The notes below the pieces were generated by a model. It worked only from the letters and a program-made list of their open reading frames with translations. It had not been told where the DNA came from and ran no database searches. Made by a program: the position numbers and the translations under genes. A DNA stretch of 37,343 bases from Pseudomonadota bacterium (GTDB lineage Bacteria > Pseudomonadota > Alphaproteobacteria > Reyranellales > Reyranellaceae): NCBI GenBank assembly GCA_020160955.1, contig JAIUOX010000045.1, positions 1 to 37,343 of the forward strand, written 5' to 3'. Positions 1 through 7,773 of the stretch are shown piece by piece; position 1 is the stretch's first letter; each line of letters opens with the position of its first letter.

Positions 1-627
1 GATGATCACCGGGTCGATGCCGCTCTCGGGCCGCGCGCCATGGGCGCCCTTGCCGGTGATATGGATGTCGAACAGGCCGCCGCCCGCCATCTGCGGGCCG
101 GAGCGAATCGCGAACTTGCCGACGTCGAGCTTCGGCCTGTTGTGCATGCCGAAGATGATCTCGCAGGGGAATTTCTGGAACAGACCGTCCTTCACCATCG
201 CCTCGGCCCCGCCACGGCCCTCCTCGGCGGGCTGGAAGATGAAGTGCACGGTGCCGTCGAAATTGCGCGTGGCTGAGAGATACCTGGCGGCGCCCAGCAG
301 CATCGCCGTATGGCCATCGTGACCGCAGGCATGCATGCGGCCGGCATGGCGGCTGCGATGGTCGAAGGTGTTGTGCTCGTCCATCGGCAGCGCGTCCATG
401 TCGGCCCTGAGGCCGATGGCACGCGGATTGTTGCCGACGCGGATCGTGCCGACGACGCCGGTCTTGCCGATGCCGGTCGTGACCTCGCACCCCCACTCCT
501 TCAGCTTCTGCGCCACGATGGTGCTGGTGCGTTCCTCCTCGAAGCCGAGCTCGGGATGGGCGTGGATGTCGCGCCGGATGGCGGTCAGCTCGGCGGCGGC
601 GGCGGCAATCTGCGGTTCGATCTTCAT
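1..627 (-). CDS. M20 family amidohydrolase/peptidase, N-terminal 209 residues (cut by left edge)
   Basis: Partial gene: the first 209 codons are present and the reading frame stays open to the window edge. Visible metallopeptidase M20 landmarks are RADMDALPM (about residues 74-82), the metal-binding CGHDGHT (101-107), QPAEEG (132-137, catalytic/metal glutamates) and GMHN (160-163), followed by the start of the lid domain with GAHGARP. This set is typical of the hippurate hydrolase/IAA-amino-acid hydrolase/N-acyl-amino-acid amidohydrolase subgroup, which cleaves N-acyl or N-aroyl amino acids in the cytoplasm with two divalent metals. The ATG at 625-627 lies 5 bases after the stop of the upstream alpha/beta hydrolase, so the two are probably co-transcribed. 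The exact substrate cannot be read from the sequence. Confidence 0.9.
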   Translation of the reverse strand, partial: MKIEPQIAAAAAELTAIRRDIHAHPELGFEEERTSTIVAQKLKEWGCEVTTGIGKTGVVGTIRVGNNPRAIGLRADMDALPMDEHNTFDHRSRHAGRMHACGHDGHTAMLLGAARYLSATRNFDGTVHFIFQPAEEGRGGAEAMVKDGLFQKFPCEIIFGMHNRPKLDVGKFAIRSGPQMAGGGLFDIHITGKGAHGARPESGIDPVII

Positions 628-632
628 TGGCT

Positions 633-1427
633 TCAGGACTCCAGCAGGAAGGAGGTCATTACACGACGAAATTCGCCGCCATGCACGTTCGGATATGCAT
701 GGCCGCCGTCCGGCAGCACATAGGCCCGCGCGCCCGGGATCAGCCGGACCAACTCCTCGGTGAAATAGAGCGGCGTCACCATGTCGTCGCGGGCGCAGAT
801 CGCGAGCGTCGGCGCCCGGACCTTCTGCAACTGCTCGTGCCTGTCGTGCGCGACGATGGCGGCGATGCGCGACAGCACGATCTCGGGGATCGGGATGGTC
901 TCCTGGGCCTTGGCTTCGGCCGCCACCAGGTCGGCATCGTGGTCGCGTACCCAGGACGGCATGTTGAGCGCCAGCGCACTGGACTTGAGATAGGCCGCCG
1001 GTCCCAGTTCCCTCAACAGCAGGGAACGCACCTCGAACAGACGCCTGAAGAAGGCGTCGGTCCTGGCCCAGGTGGCGCTCAACACCAGCCGATCCACCCG
1101 CTCCGGATGCTCGATCGCCAGGACCTGGCCCATCGCGCCGCCGGTGGAATGGCCGCACCAATGGACCTTGTCGTAGCCCAGCCCTTCGATGAGCTGCAGC
1201 GCATCGTCAGCCATCTGACCGACGCTGTAGGTGATTCTCGACAGGCTGCTGCGGCCGGTGCCCCGATGATCGTGCACGACGACTGTGAACCGGCGCGCCA
1301 GCTCTGCGACGTTTTCGCCCCACCAGCGGCTGTCGCCGCCGAGACCAGGGACCAGAAACAGCGGCGGGCCGCTACCCAGCTGCTCGTAGTAGAGGTCGGC
1401 GCTGTCGCGCAGTTTGAACAGGGGCAT
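633..1427 (-). CDS. Alpha/beta-fold hydrolase
   Basis: 264 residues, a usual length for a single-domain alpha/beta hydrolase. Seen: oxyanion-hole region LFLVPGLGG (23-31), DHRGTGRS (53-60), nucleophile elbow GHSTGG with Ser94, acid residue in ARDD (about 214-215) and catalytic His in GGHAYPN (His243). The N-terminal segment LRDSADLYYEQLGSG is typical of the 3-oxoadipate enol-lactonase/haloperoxidase-like group, but that does not fix the substrate. I chose the ATG at 1425-1427 because GAGGAG lies a few bases upstream. A longer reading to 1595 would run through the divergent lipoprotein gene and adds no conserved sequence. The next gene downstream on this strand is the M20 amidohydrolase, 5 bases away, suggesting joint hydrolysis of an ester/amide compound. 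Confidence 0.85.
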   Translation of the reverse strand: MPLFKLRDSADLYYEQLGSGPPLFLVPGLGGDSRWWGENVAELARRFTVVVHDHRGTGRSSLSRITYSVGQMADDALQLIEGLGYDKVHWCGHSTGGAMGQVLAIEHPERVDRLVLSATWARTDAFFRRLFEVRSLLLRELGPAAYLKSSALALNMPSWVRDHDADLVAAEAKAQETIPIPEIVLSRIAAIVAHDRHEQLQKVRAPTLAICARDDMVTPLYFTEELVRLIPGARAYVLPDGGHAYPNVHGGEFRRVMTSFLLES

Positions 1428-1479
1428 TCCGTCTCCTCGGCGATTTGCGTATGGTCCCGCCGCAGGAGGAAAGCGCACG

Positions 1480-1827
1480 ATGAAGCGTCTGTCGATTGCC
1501 GCGATGATTCTGGTGGCTGGATGCACCAGCCAGCAACAGCCGGTGACGACCACCATCCCGCGTCCCGCGCCGGATGAAGCGGCGCCCACCGGCATTGCCT
1601 ATCTTTGCGATGGCCGCAAGGAAGTGACTGTGGTCTACGCCCGTAATCGCGCCTCCGTGACCCAGGGCGACAAGACCTGGCGGCTCGAATATCAGGCGAC
1701 CGGCCAAGGCTTCCGCTATGCCGACTCGACCTACGAGTGGAGCGGACGCGATAACATCGCCGTATTGAAGCCCATTGCCGGCGCTCCGGTTGCCTTCAAT
1801 TGCCGGCCGACACGCCGCACGACCTAG
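1480..1827 (+). CDS. MliC-like lipoprotein (putative C-type lysozyme inhibitor)
   Basis: 115 residues. The N-terminus has a charged start, a short hydrophobic stretch and a lipobox LVAGC, so Cys15 should be lipidated and the protein anchored on the periplasmic side. After a Pro/Thr-rich linker, the domain has YLCDG with Cys43, an ATGQGFRY segment, YEWSGRD and a final Cys108. This spacing matches the MliC family (membrane-bound inhibitor of C-type lysozyme), where the two Cys form a disulfide. Start: ATG at 1480 with AGGAGGA at 1464-1470. It stands alone and divergent from the alpha/beta hydrolase, with 52 bases between the starts. Lysozyme inhibition is a family-level inference; MliC-domain proteins of unknown role are common. 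Confidence 0.75.
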   Translation: MKRLSIAAMILVAGCTSQQQPVTTTIPRPAPDEAAPTGIAYLCDGRKEVTVVYARNRASVTQGDKTWRLEYQATGQGFRYADSTYEWSGRDNIAVLKPIAGAPVAFNCRPTRRTT

Positions 1828-1833
1828 AGGCCG

Positions 1834-1935
1834 CTACTTCAGCCAGATCTTGATCGCGTAGCCGACGAGCGCCGTGGCGCCGACTCCGGCTACCCAGAGA
1901 CCGACGAACCACAGCCACTGCCGGGGCGCCGGCAT
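1834..1935 (-). CDS. CydX-like / DUF2474 small subunit of cytochrome bd oxidase (33 aa)
   Basis: 33-residue peptide with one hydrophobic segment (WLWFVGLWVAGVGATALVGYAI region) and a Lys at the end. Its ATG overlaps the cydB stop codon in an ATGA arrangement (1933-1937), which indicates translational coupling. Small single-span subunits of the CydX and DUF2474 types sit directly after cydB and stabilise the oxidase. The GLW in the middle resembles DUF2474 peptides found with CIO-type oxidases. Position, size and topology support the call; with so few residues the family assignment is tentative. Confidence 0.75.
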   Translation of the reverse strand: MPAPRQWLWFVGLWVAGVGATALVGYAIKIWLK

Positions 1936-2942
1936 CAGTGGTAGCCCTCGTGGCCGGTCTTGCCGCGGAACACCCAGTAGGAATAGCCCGTGTAGGCCAG
2001 GATGATCGGCACCATGATCAGTGCCCCGGGCAGCATGAACTTCAGGCTCGGATCGGGAGCAGCCGCTTCCCAGATCGTGACGACCGGCGGCACCACATAG
2101 GGGAAGAGACTGATGCCGAGGCCGGTGAGGCCGAGCGCAAACAACGCCAGCGCCATCAGAAACGGCGTGTAGTGGTGAAGCCGCTTCAGGCTCCAGAAGA
2201 AGACGACCGTGGCGATGGCGACCAGCAACGGCACCTGCGCGGTGAACAACACCTGCGGCCAGGCGAACCAGCGTTGCCAATAGGCTTCGCGCAGGAACGG
2301 CGTCGCAGCACTCACCGCCGCCATGGCGATGATCACGCCGATGCCGAGCCCGAAGGCCAGCCGATAGCAGCGCGCTTGCAGCGAATCCTCGCTTTTCATG
2401 ATCAGCCACGTCGCGCCCAGCAGGGCATAGCCAACCAGCAGGCTCACGCCGACCAAAACGCTGAACGGCGTCAGCCAGTCGAACCAGCCGCCGACATAGC
2501 CGCGGCCTTCGACGGCGATCCCCTGGAGCAACGCGCCCAGAGTGACGCCCTGTGCGAAGGTCGCGACAATCGAGCCGAAGCTGAACGCAAAATCCCAGGC
2601 CGCACGATGGCCAGGATCGCGCCAGCGGAACTCGAAAGCGACGCCGCGAAAGATCAGCGCCAGCAGCATGGCGATGATCGGCGCATAGAGCGCCGACAGG
2701 ATCATGCCGTAAGCCAGCGGAAAGGCCGCCAGCAGGCCGCCGCCCCCCAGTACCAGCCAGGTTTCGTTGCCGTCCCAGACGGGAGCGATCGAGTTCATGG
2801 CACTGTCGCGCTCGCGCCCTACAGGCAGGGCCGGGAACAGAATGCCGATGCCGAGATCGAAACCATCCATCACGACGTAGGCGAAAATCGCGAAGGCGAT
2901 GATGAAAGCCCAGATGGTGGGCAGGTCGAGACCGAAGGGCAT
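1935..2942 (-). CDS. cydB: Cytochrome bd-type (CIO) ubiquinol oxidase subunit II
   Basis: 335 residues, the usual CydB length, with about eight hydrophobic membrane segments. Near the N-terminus it has the hallmark YVVMDGFDLGIG (about residues 22-33), followed by SIAPVWDGNETWLVLGGGGL (loop and start of the next helix), both highly diagnostic of CydB. The C-terminal AYTGYSYWVFRGK motif is also typical. It partners with CydA in the inner membrane to oxidise quinol and reduce oxygen to water without pumping protons. The start is 2 bases after the cydA stop; its own stop overlaps the small CydX-like gene. Confidence 0.96.
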   Translation of the reverse strand: MPFGLDLPTIWAFIIAFAIFAYVVMDGFDLGIGILFPALPVGRERDSAMNSIAPVWDGNETWLVLGGGGLLAAFPLAYGMILSALYAPIIAMLLALIFRGVAFEFRWRDPGHRAAWDFAFSFGSIVATFAQGVTLGALLQGIAVEGRGYVGGWFDWLTPFSVLVGVSLLVGYALLGATWLIMKSEDSLQARCYRLAFGLGIGVIIAMAAVSAATPFLREAYWQRWFAWPQVLFTAQVPLLVAIATVVFFWSLKRLHHYTPFLMALALFALGLTGLGISLFPYVVPPVVTIWEAAAPDPSLKFMLPGALIMVPIILAYTGYSYWVFRGKTGHEGYH

Positions 2943-2944
2943 GA

Positions 2945-4363
2945 TCAGGCCTCCTTGCCGCCGGCAACTGATTCGGCAACCGCGGATGCCGGCGTGATAC
3001 CGGCCGCACGCACCGGCTGGCCGCGCTCCGGCCCCTCCTCACCACGATGCGGCGAATGGCTCATCAGTTTCAGGATGTAGTAGACACCCGCCCCGAAGAC
3101 GATGAAGTAGACGACGATAAAGGCCAGCAACGACGCACCGACGGCCGGCGCCGCGAGCGGCGACGCGGAATCGACCGTGCGCAGCAGCCCGTAGACCGTG
3201 AAGGGCTGCCGCCCGACTTCGGTCGTCACCCAACCTGCGATCACGGCCACAAATCCGGCCGGCCCCATCGCAAGCGCGAAGCGATGCAGCAAGGTCCAGT
3301 CGTAAAGCCGCTTGCGGACGCGCGCGAGCAGACTGAAGGCCGCCAACGCCAGCATCAGCATGCCAAGGCCGACCATGATGCGGAAAGCCCAGAACACGAT
3401 CGCTATTGGCGGCCAATCCTTGCGGTCGACCGACTCGAATCCATCAAGGGGCGCGTCCCAGGCGTGCTTCAGGATCAGCGACGACGCTTTGGGAATCTCC
3501 ACCGAATACTTCATCTCGCCCGCCGCCTGGTCAGGCCAGCCGAACAACACCAGCGGCGCACCGTCGGGGTAGTTCTTGAAGTGCCCCTCCATGGCCATGA
3601 CCTTGACCGGCTGATGCTCCAGCGTGTTCAAGCCGTGCTGGTCGCCCGCGAAGATCTGCAAGGGCGCCACGACCGTGATCATGCCCATCGCCATCGAGAA
3701 CATGACGCGCGCGCCTTCGTTGCCGCGTTCGCGCAGGAGATGCCACGCCGCGACGCCGCCGACCACCAATGCCGTCGTCAGATAGGCCGCGAAGACCGTG
3801 TGGACGAGGCGGTAGGGGAAGGACGGATTGAAGATGATTGCCCACCAGTCCTCCGGAACGAACTGGCCGGCGGCGCTGATCACATGGCCGGTCGGCGTCT
3901 GCATCCAGCTATTGGCGGAGAGAATCCAGAAGGCGGAGATGAAGGTGCCGACCGCAACGGCGAGCGTCGCCACGAAATGCAGCGACTTGCCGACCCTGTT
4001 CATGCCGAACAGCATGACGCCCAGGAATCCCGCTTCGAGGAAGAAGGCCGTCAGCACCTCGTAGGCCATCAGCGGCCCGATCACCGGCCCCGCCTTGTCG
4101 GAGAAGACCGACCAGTTGGTGCCGAACTGATAGGACATGACGATGCCCGACACGACCCCCATGCCGAAGGTGAGCGCGAAGATCTTCAGCCAGTACTTGA
4201 AGAGATCGAGATAGACCGAGCGGCCCGTCCACAGCCACAGCCCCTCGAGCACCGCGAGATAGCTTGCCAGCCCGATCGAGAATGACGGGAAGATGAAATG
4301 GAACGACACCGTGAAGGCGAACTGCAGTCTTGCGAGAAAGACTGCATCGAAGGATTCGAACAT
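2945..4363 (-). CDS. cydA: Cytochrome bd-type (CIO, short Q-loop) ubiquinol oxidase subunit I
   Basis: 472 residues. Likely haem ligands by family alignment are His22 (b595), His188 in YRLVHT (b558) and a Met in FRIMVG (about 330). Acidic pair Glu102/Glu110 lies in YEVLTAFFLEAGF. The quinol-site Lys254/Glu259 lie in QPVKVMAMEGHF. The periplasmic Q-loop is short, as in cyanide-insensitive oxidase (CioA) subunits. The normally near-invariant GRQPW is GRQPF here (384-388). The ATG at 4361-4363 follows AAGGAGAACATC. The open frame extends upstream to 5326 but that part is antiframe to the regulator gene and is not CydA-like. The gene is 26 bases downstream of the MocR gene and is followed by cydB. 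Confidence 0.96.
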   Translation of the reverse strand: MFESFDAVFLARLQFAFTVSFHFIFPSFSIGLASYLAVLEGLWLWTGRSVYLDLFKYWLKIFALTFGMGVVSGIVMSYQFGTNWSVFSDKAGPVIGPLMAYEVLTAFFLEAGFLGVMLFGMNRVGKSLHFVATLAVAVGTFISAFWILSANSWMQTPTGHVISAAGQFVPEDWWAIIFNPSFPYRLVHTVFAAYLTTALVVGGVAAWHLLRERGNEGARVMFSMAMGMITVVAPLQIFAGDQHGLNTLEHQPVKVMAMEGHFKNYPDGAPLVLFGWPDQAAGEMKYSVEIPKASSLILKHAWDAPLDGFESVDRKDWPPIAIVFWAFRIMVGLGMLMLALAAFSLLARVRKRLYDWTLLHRFALAMGPAGFVAVIAGWVTTEVGRQPFTVYGLLRTVDSASPLAAPAVGASLLAFIVVYFIVFGAGVYYILKLMSHSPHRGEEGPERGQPVRAAGITPASAVAESVAGGKEA

Positions 4364-4389
4364 GATGTTCTCCTTGGCAGCAGATCGCC

Positions 4390-5763
4390 TCAGACGATGC
4401 GCGACGCATAAGTCGGTGAACGCAACGCCGTCGTCAACAGATCGAGCGCGACGACGAGGTCGGAGCGGCTGCGTGCCGCACCGAGCGCGATACGAATTGC
4501 ATGTTCGGGATGATCGTCGACGCTGAAGCTGTCGCTGGTGACCACGGCGAGCCCCTGTCGCTGAATATGCGCGGCGAACTCCGCGCGGGTCCATGCCGGC
4601 GGCAGCGCCAACCAGACGTGAAGCCCTTTGGGATGCGCGTGATAATTGTACTCCGAAAGCGCCTTTGCGGCCAACCGCTGCCTCGCCGCAGCCTCGACCG
4701 TGATCGCCGATACAATCGCGTCGGCGCCTCCGTCGGTCAGCCAACGCACGACCAGCGCGACCATCAAAGGCACCGGCATCTGCGCGACAGTGCGAATCGC
4801 ATTGGCAAGTGCGGCTGCCGCCACACGATCGGGCGTCAACAGAAACGACACACGCAAGCCCGGCGTGATGCACTTGGACAGGCTCACGGCGAGATAGCTG
4901 CGTTCCGGGATGAGCACCGCGATCGGCTGTGCCTTCGGATCGAGGCAACCATAGGCATCGTCTTCGAAGAGCAGAAGATCGCATCGGCGAATCGTCGCGG
5001 CGAGGTCTTCGCGTCGCTTCGTGTCGATGGTGAGCGTCGTCGGATTGTGCATCGTCGGGATGAGATAGACGGCCTTCGCACGATGGCGCTGCGCGGCTTC
5101 CGCCAATGCCTCCGGGATCATCCCCTCCGCGTCCGCTTCGACGCCGACCAAGCGTACGCCCAGCGCCGCAGCCGCCGTTTTGAATCCCGGATAGGTCAGT
5201 CGATCGACGAGCACGACATCGCCGGGACTCGTCGTCGAGAGCAGCAGGGCCGTAAGCGTTGTCTGTGTTCCGGGAGCCACCAGCAGCCTGTCGGCTTCGG
5301 ACGTGCGCACGCGGCGACGCAACCATTGCGCCGCCGTGCTGCGGTCTGCGTCACTGCCACCGGCATACTGGTAGTTCAGGAACTCGGAGAGGCCGTGGTC
5401 GCGCTGGAGTGCCGCAAGGCCGCGCGAAATACGCCCCTCGAGATCGGCCTCGATCGGCTGCGGCGGAAGATTCATCGAAAGATCGATGGCGATGCCCGCG
5501 GTGGCCCGGGCCGGCCGTGACCGGCTCTCCGCCACGAAGGTCCCCAGCCCGACCCGTGCATCGGTCAGGCCGCGCCGTCGCGCTTCGTTGTAGGCGCGCG
5601 TAACCGTGGTGAGGTCGACCCCCAGGGTCCGCGCCAGCGCACGGTGGGTCGGCAGGCGCTGCCCCCGGCGGAGGCGGCCCGAGGCGATATCGCGGTCCAA
5701 GGCCTCGACGATGCCCTCGTAGACTGGCCCGTCCGCAGCGTCGATTGTAGGGCTCCAATCCAT
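4390..5763 (-). CDS. MocR-type regulator (GntR winged helix + class I aminotransferase-like PLP domain)
   Basis: 457 residues. N-terminal GntR winged helix at about 10-78: PVYEGIVEALDRDIASG, LPTHRALARTLGVDLTTVTRAY, then VGLGTFVAES. The rest is a fold-type I aminotransferase-like domain with LVAPGTQTTL (about 161), MHNPTT (239-244), FEDDAYG (Asp269 expected to bind the PLP ring nitrogen) and SLSKCITPGLRVSF with Lys297 as the predicted PLP Schiff-base lysine. The PLP site looks intact. MocR proteins usually sense an amine or PLP-related ligand and control a neighbouring gene. Here the gene leads the cydAB operon (26-base gap) and is divergent from a DUF983 gene, so control of one or both is likely but not shown. 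AGGAG lies 7 bases before the ATG. Confidence 0.9.
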   Translation of the reverse strand: MDWSPTIDAADGPVYEGIVEALDRDIASGRLRRGQRLPTHRALARTLGVDLTTVTRAYNEARRRGLTDARVGLGTFVAESRSRPARATAGIAIDLSMNLPPQPIEADLEGRISRGLAALQRDHGLSEFLNYQYAGGSDADRSTAAQWLRRRVRTSEADRLLVAPGTQTTLTALLLSTTSPGDVVLVDRLTYPGFKTAAAALGVRLVGVEADAEGMIPEALAEAAQRHRAKAVYLIPTMHNPTTLTIDTKRREDLAATIRRCDLLLFEDDAYGCLDPKAQPIAVLIPERSYLAVSLSKCITPGLRVSFLLTPDRVAAAALANAIRTVAQMPVPLMVALVVRWLTDGGADAIVSAITVEAAARQRLAAKALSEYNYHAHPKGLHVWLALPPAWTRAEFAAHIQRQGLAVVTSDSFSVDDHPEHAIRIALGAARSRSDLVVALDLLTTALRSPTYASRIV

Positions 5764-5814
5764 ACAATTCTCCTACACACGCTTGAATGTATGCCCGCCC
5801 GTATGGACATACAA
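5761..5814. promoter_or_regulatory. CATAC/GTATG array between the MocR and DUF983 genes (candidate MocR operator)
   Basis: Four copies of one pentamer fall in 54 bases: CATAC at 5761 and 5808, GTATG at 5789 and 5801. Two of them form the near-contiguous inverted pair GTATG-GA-CATAC (5801-5812), and TGTATG/CATACA form a wider inverted pair (5788-5793, 5808-5813). MocR and GntR proteins commonly bind repeated direct and inverted half-sites in the divergent promoter region next to their own gene. Operator function is inferred. Confidence 0.45.
5786..5814 (-). promoter_or_regulatory. Possible sigma-70-type promoter for mocR-cydABX
   Basis: On the minus strand, TTGTAT (5814-5809) and TACATT (5791-5786) are separated by 17 bases. 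The hexamers match consensus at 3/6 and 4/6 positions, so the sequence support is weak. The position is right for transcripts starting just ahead of the regulator ATG at 5763, and the elements overlap the CATAC/GTATG half-sites, which would allow autorepression. Confidence 0.3.
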
Positions 5815-5838
5815 GACACCGAACTGGAGGAGGACAAA

Positions 5839-6216
5839 ATGCCCGGCAAAGGCGGTCTCTATCTGTGGCGCGGCTTTCGCGGACGCTGCCCCGCCTGTGG
5901 CGAGGGGCGCCTGTTCCGTGCCTTCGTAAAGGTCGCGGACCGCTGCAACGTCTGCGGCGAGGACCTGCACCATCACCGCGCCGACGACTTCCCGGCCTAT
6001 CTCACCATCTTCATCGTCGGCCACGTGGTCGTGCCGCTCGCGATGTTCGTGGAGATCGCCTACATGCCGTCCTACTGGCTGCACACGCTCCTATGGACGC
6101 CCCTGGTGATCGGCCTGTCCGTTGGCCTGCTGCAGCCGATCAAGGGCACCATCGTCGCGCTGCAATGGCACATGGGCATGCACGGCTTCGCCGAAGCGAA
6201 GCAGGCGCGAACCTGA
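5839..6216 (+). CDS. DUF983 family membrane protein
   Basis: 125 residues. An N-terminal zinc-ribbon-like part has CPACGEG (Cys17/Cys20) and CNVCGED (Cys36/Cys39). It is followed by two hydrophobic segments (about 53-73 and 81-101) and a short cytoplasmic tail. The RGRCPACGEGRLF motif is the DUF983 signature of alphaproteobacteria; the molecular role is unknown. Start chosen at 5839 because GGAGGAGG (5826-5833) sits at ideal spacing; ATGs at 5791 and 5803 lack such a site and would overlap the candidate operator. Divergent from the MocR gene, with 75 bases between the starts. Confidence 0.85.
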   Translation: MPGKGGLYLWRGFRGRCPACGEGRLFRAFVKVADRCNVCGEDLHHHRADDFPAYLTIFIVGHVVVPLAMFVEIAYMPSYWLHTLLWTPLVIGLSVGLLQPIKGTIVALQWHMGMHGFAEAKQART

Positions 6217-6226
6217 TCGCCCAGCC

Positions 6227-7249
6227 CTAGGCCCAGGCGTCGAAGACCTCGACGATCGTCGGCCGATCCAGGCCGGCGCGCAGACAGGTCTCAAGCAGCA
6301 CGCGCGCCTTCAGGGGATTGAGGCGCCCACCCCAGATGAGCCCGGCCTTGCGCAGCACGATTTCCGAACTCGGGCCGCCATAGGTCTGCTGCAGCAGTGG
6401 CCCGCCACCTGCGCGCGGCGACACGACCACCGGCAAGACCTCGGCGAGCTGCGTGATCAGCGGCGCGATCCGCTCCGGCACATGACCACCGCCCATCGCG
6501 CCCAGCACGATGCCGCGATAGCCGAGCTGGTCGCGGTGATCGACCAGCACTTCGAGCAGATAGCCCGGCTCGTCGAGCGCCATCCACAGCAAGGCGACAG
6601 GCTGCTCCCGACCAGTGTCGGTCAACGCGCCGAGCCGCTTGCGCGCCGCTTCGACCGGCGTGCGCACGGGCAGCGACAACGGCACCACGCGATCCTCGAC
6701 CAGCGCCGCCAGCGGCCCCGTCTGCGGCGACGCAAAGGCGTCGAGTCGGGTGGGATGGGTCTTCAATACGTCGCTCGCGGCATAGACCTCGTCCAGCATC
6801 ACGGCGATCACGCCCAATGCCTTGGCATGGGCACGTACCCAGGGATCACAGGCCACCCGCACGGCCGCCAGAAGGTTGCCGGGACCGTCGGGCGAGGTCA
6901 GCGCGGGATTGCGCATCGCCGCCGTCACGATCACCGGGATGTCGCGCTCGATCAGCAGATCGAGCAGGAAGCTCGTCTCCTCGAGCGTGTCGGTGCCTTG
7001 CGTGACGATCACGCCGTCGACGTCGAGCGTCCTGATCTTCGCCGCCAACGCATGGAGCTGATCGAACGACAGCGAATGGCTGCCGACCCTCGACACCGTC
7101 TCGGCGCGGATATCCGCGAGCTGTGCAAGCAGGGGAACGGCGGCCACCAGATCGTCGGCCCCCAGTCCCATCTGCATGGCGCCGGAAGCGTCGGGACGCG
7201 TGGCGATGGTTCCGCCCAGCGCCAGGATGTGAATACGCGGCAAGGTCAT
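6227..7249 (-). CDS. L-asparaginase/asparaginase-like amidohydrolase (type I/II bacterial family)
   Basis: 340 residues, normal family length. Nucleophile motif ILALGGTIA with Thr14 and second signature VTQGTDTLEET with Thr86/Asp87 are both present. So are the supporting segments TSPDGPGNLLAAVRVA and MLDEVYAASDVLKTHPTRLDAF, and GGGHVPE and SPRAGGG in the C-terminal domain. It should hydrolyse L-asparagine (or a related amide) to the acid and ammonia. No signal peptide is visible, so it is predicted cytoplasmic. Its ATG overlaps the stop of the upstream secreted-protein gene (ATGA), which in turn overlaps hydantoinase B. The context hints at a substrate beyond plain asparagine. Confidence 0.9.
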   Translation of the reverse strand: MTLPRIHILALGGTIATRPDASGAMQMGLGADDLVAAVPLLAQLADIRAETVSRVGSHSLSFDQLHALAAKIRTLDVDGVIVTQGTDTLEETSFLLDLLIERDIPVIVTAAMRNPALTSPDGPGNLLAAVRVACDPWVRAHAKALGVIAVMLDEVYAASDVLKTHPTRLDAFASPQTGPLAALVEDRVVPLSLPVRTPVEAARKRLGALTDTGREQPVALLWMALDEPGYLLEVLVDHRDQLGYRGIVLGAMGGGHVPERIAPLITQLAEVLPVVVSPRAGGGPLLQQTYGGPSSEIVLRKAGLIWGGRLNPLKARVLLETCLRAGLDRPTIVEVFDAWA

Positions 7250-7773
7250 GACAGCAATCTCAAGGAGCGGAAGAAACGTTCGGCCTCGGGCGCCCGCAGG
7301 GCGTCGGCCGGCGCCATATAGCCCAGCGACACGTAGCGACTACCTTTCAACACAACGAGCTGACGCAGCGCATTGCCGCCCGGCAGTGGCCCCGTCGATT
7401 CGACGGCAGGCGCGCCCTGCAGGGATTTCCAGTCGACCTGGGTCCACTTGCCGCCCGCCAGCCGCTGCGCGCGATCGTCGAGCGCGGACTGGAGATTGAG
7501 CCTGGGCTGGCGCACGTCGACATCGGCGGGATAGAGCGCGGTCTGCGCCACGAAGGAAAGGCGCCGGTATTCGAGGCTGTAGGAGTGATAGGCGAACGGC
7601 GTGCCGCCGGGCGAGGTCGTATCGAGAATCTTGTAGACCGGCGCGCCGGGCATCTCGACGAAGAACGACTTGTCGGCACCTTCGAGCGGATACCAGGCCG
7701 CAAGCTGCGCGGCAGCTTCGCCTGCCGCCAGCAGCACCGGCAGCGCGAGGAACGAACGCCTGAACTGGGTCAT
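7246..7773 (-). CDS. Secreted protein of unknown function with Tat-like signal peptide
   Basis: 175 residues; not recognised. The N-terminus MTQFRRSFLALP has a twin-arginine-like RRSFL motif, then a hydrophobic stretch ending at AAAQ, so export to the periplasm is likely. The mature part is a small alpha/beta-looking domain with no Cys and no obvious catalytic motif; FFVEMPGAPVY near its start and an AERFFRSLRLL end are seen. Similar-looking small exported domains with a fairly conserved C-terminal RFF-SL occur in proteobacteria, but I cannot name a family. It is coupled at both ends by ATGA overlaps: after hydantoinase B and before L-asparaginase. Confidence 0.75.
   Translation of the reverse strand: MTQFRRSFLALPVLLAAGEAAAQLAAWYPLEGADKSFFVEMPGAPVYKILDTTSPGGTPFAYHSYSLEYRRLSFVAQTALYPADVDVRQPRLNLQSALDDRAQRLAGGKWTQVDWKSLQGAPAVESTGPLPGGNALRQLVVLKGSRYVSLGYMAPADALRAPEAERFFRSLRLLS

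Noticed and set aside
3047..4285. Long plus-strand open frame antisense to cydA
   Set aside because: Composition is rich in Arg, His, Asp and Gln with no hydrophobic or conserved pattern; cydA on the other strand is unambiguous.
4364..5326. N-terminal extension of the cydA frame giving a 793-residue protein
   Set aside because: The extra part is an out-of-frame reading of the MocR gene; the CydA N-terminus and ribosome site are at 4363.
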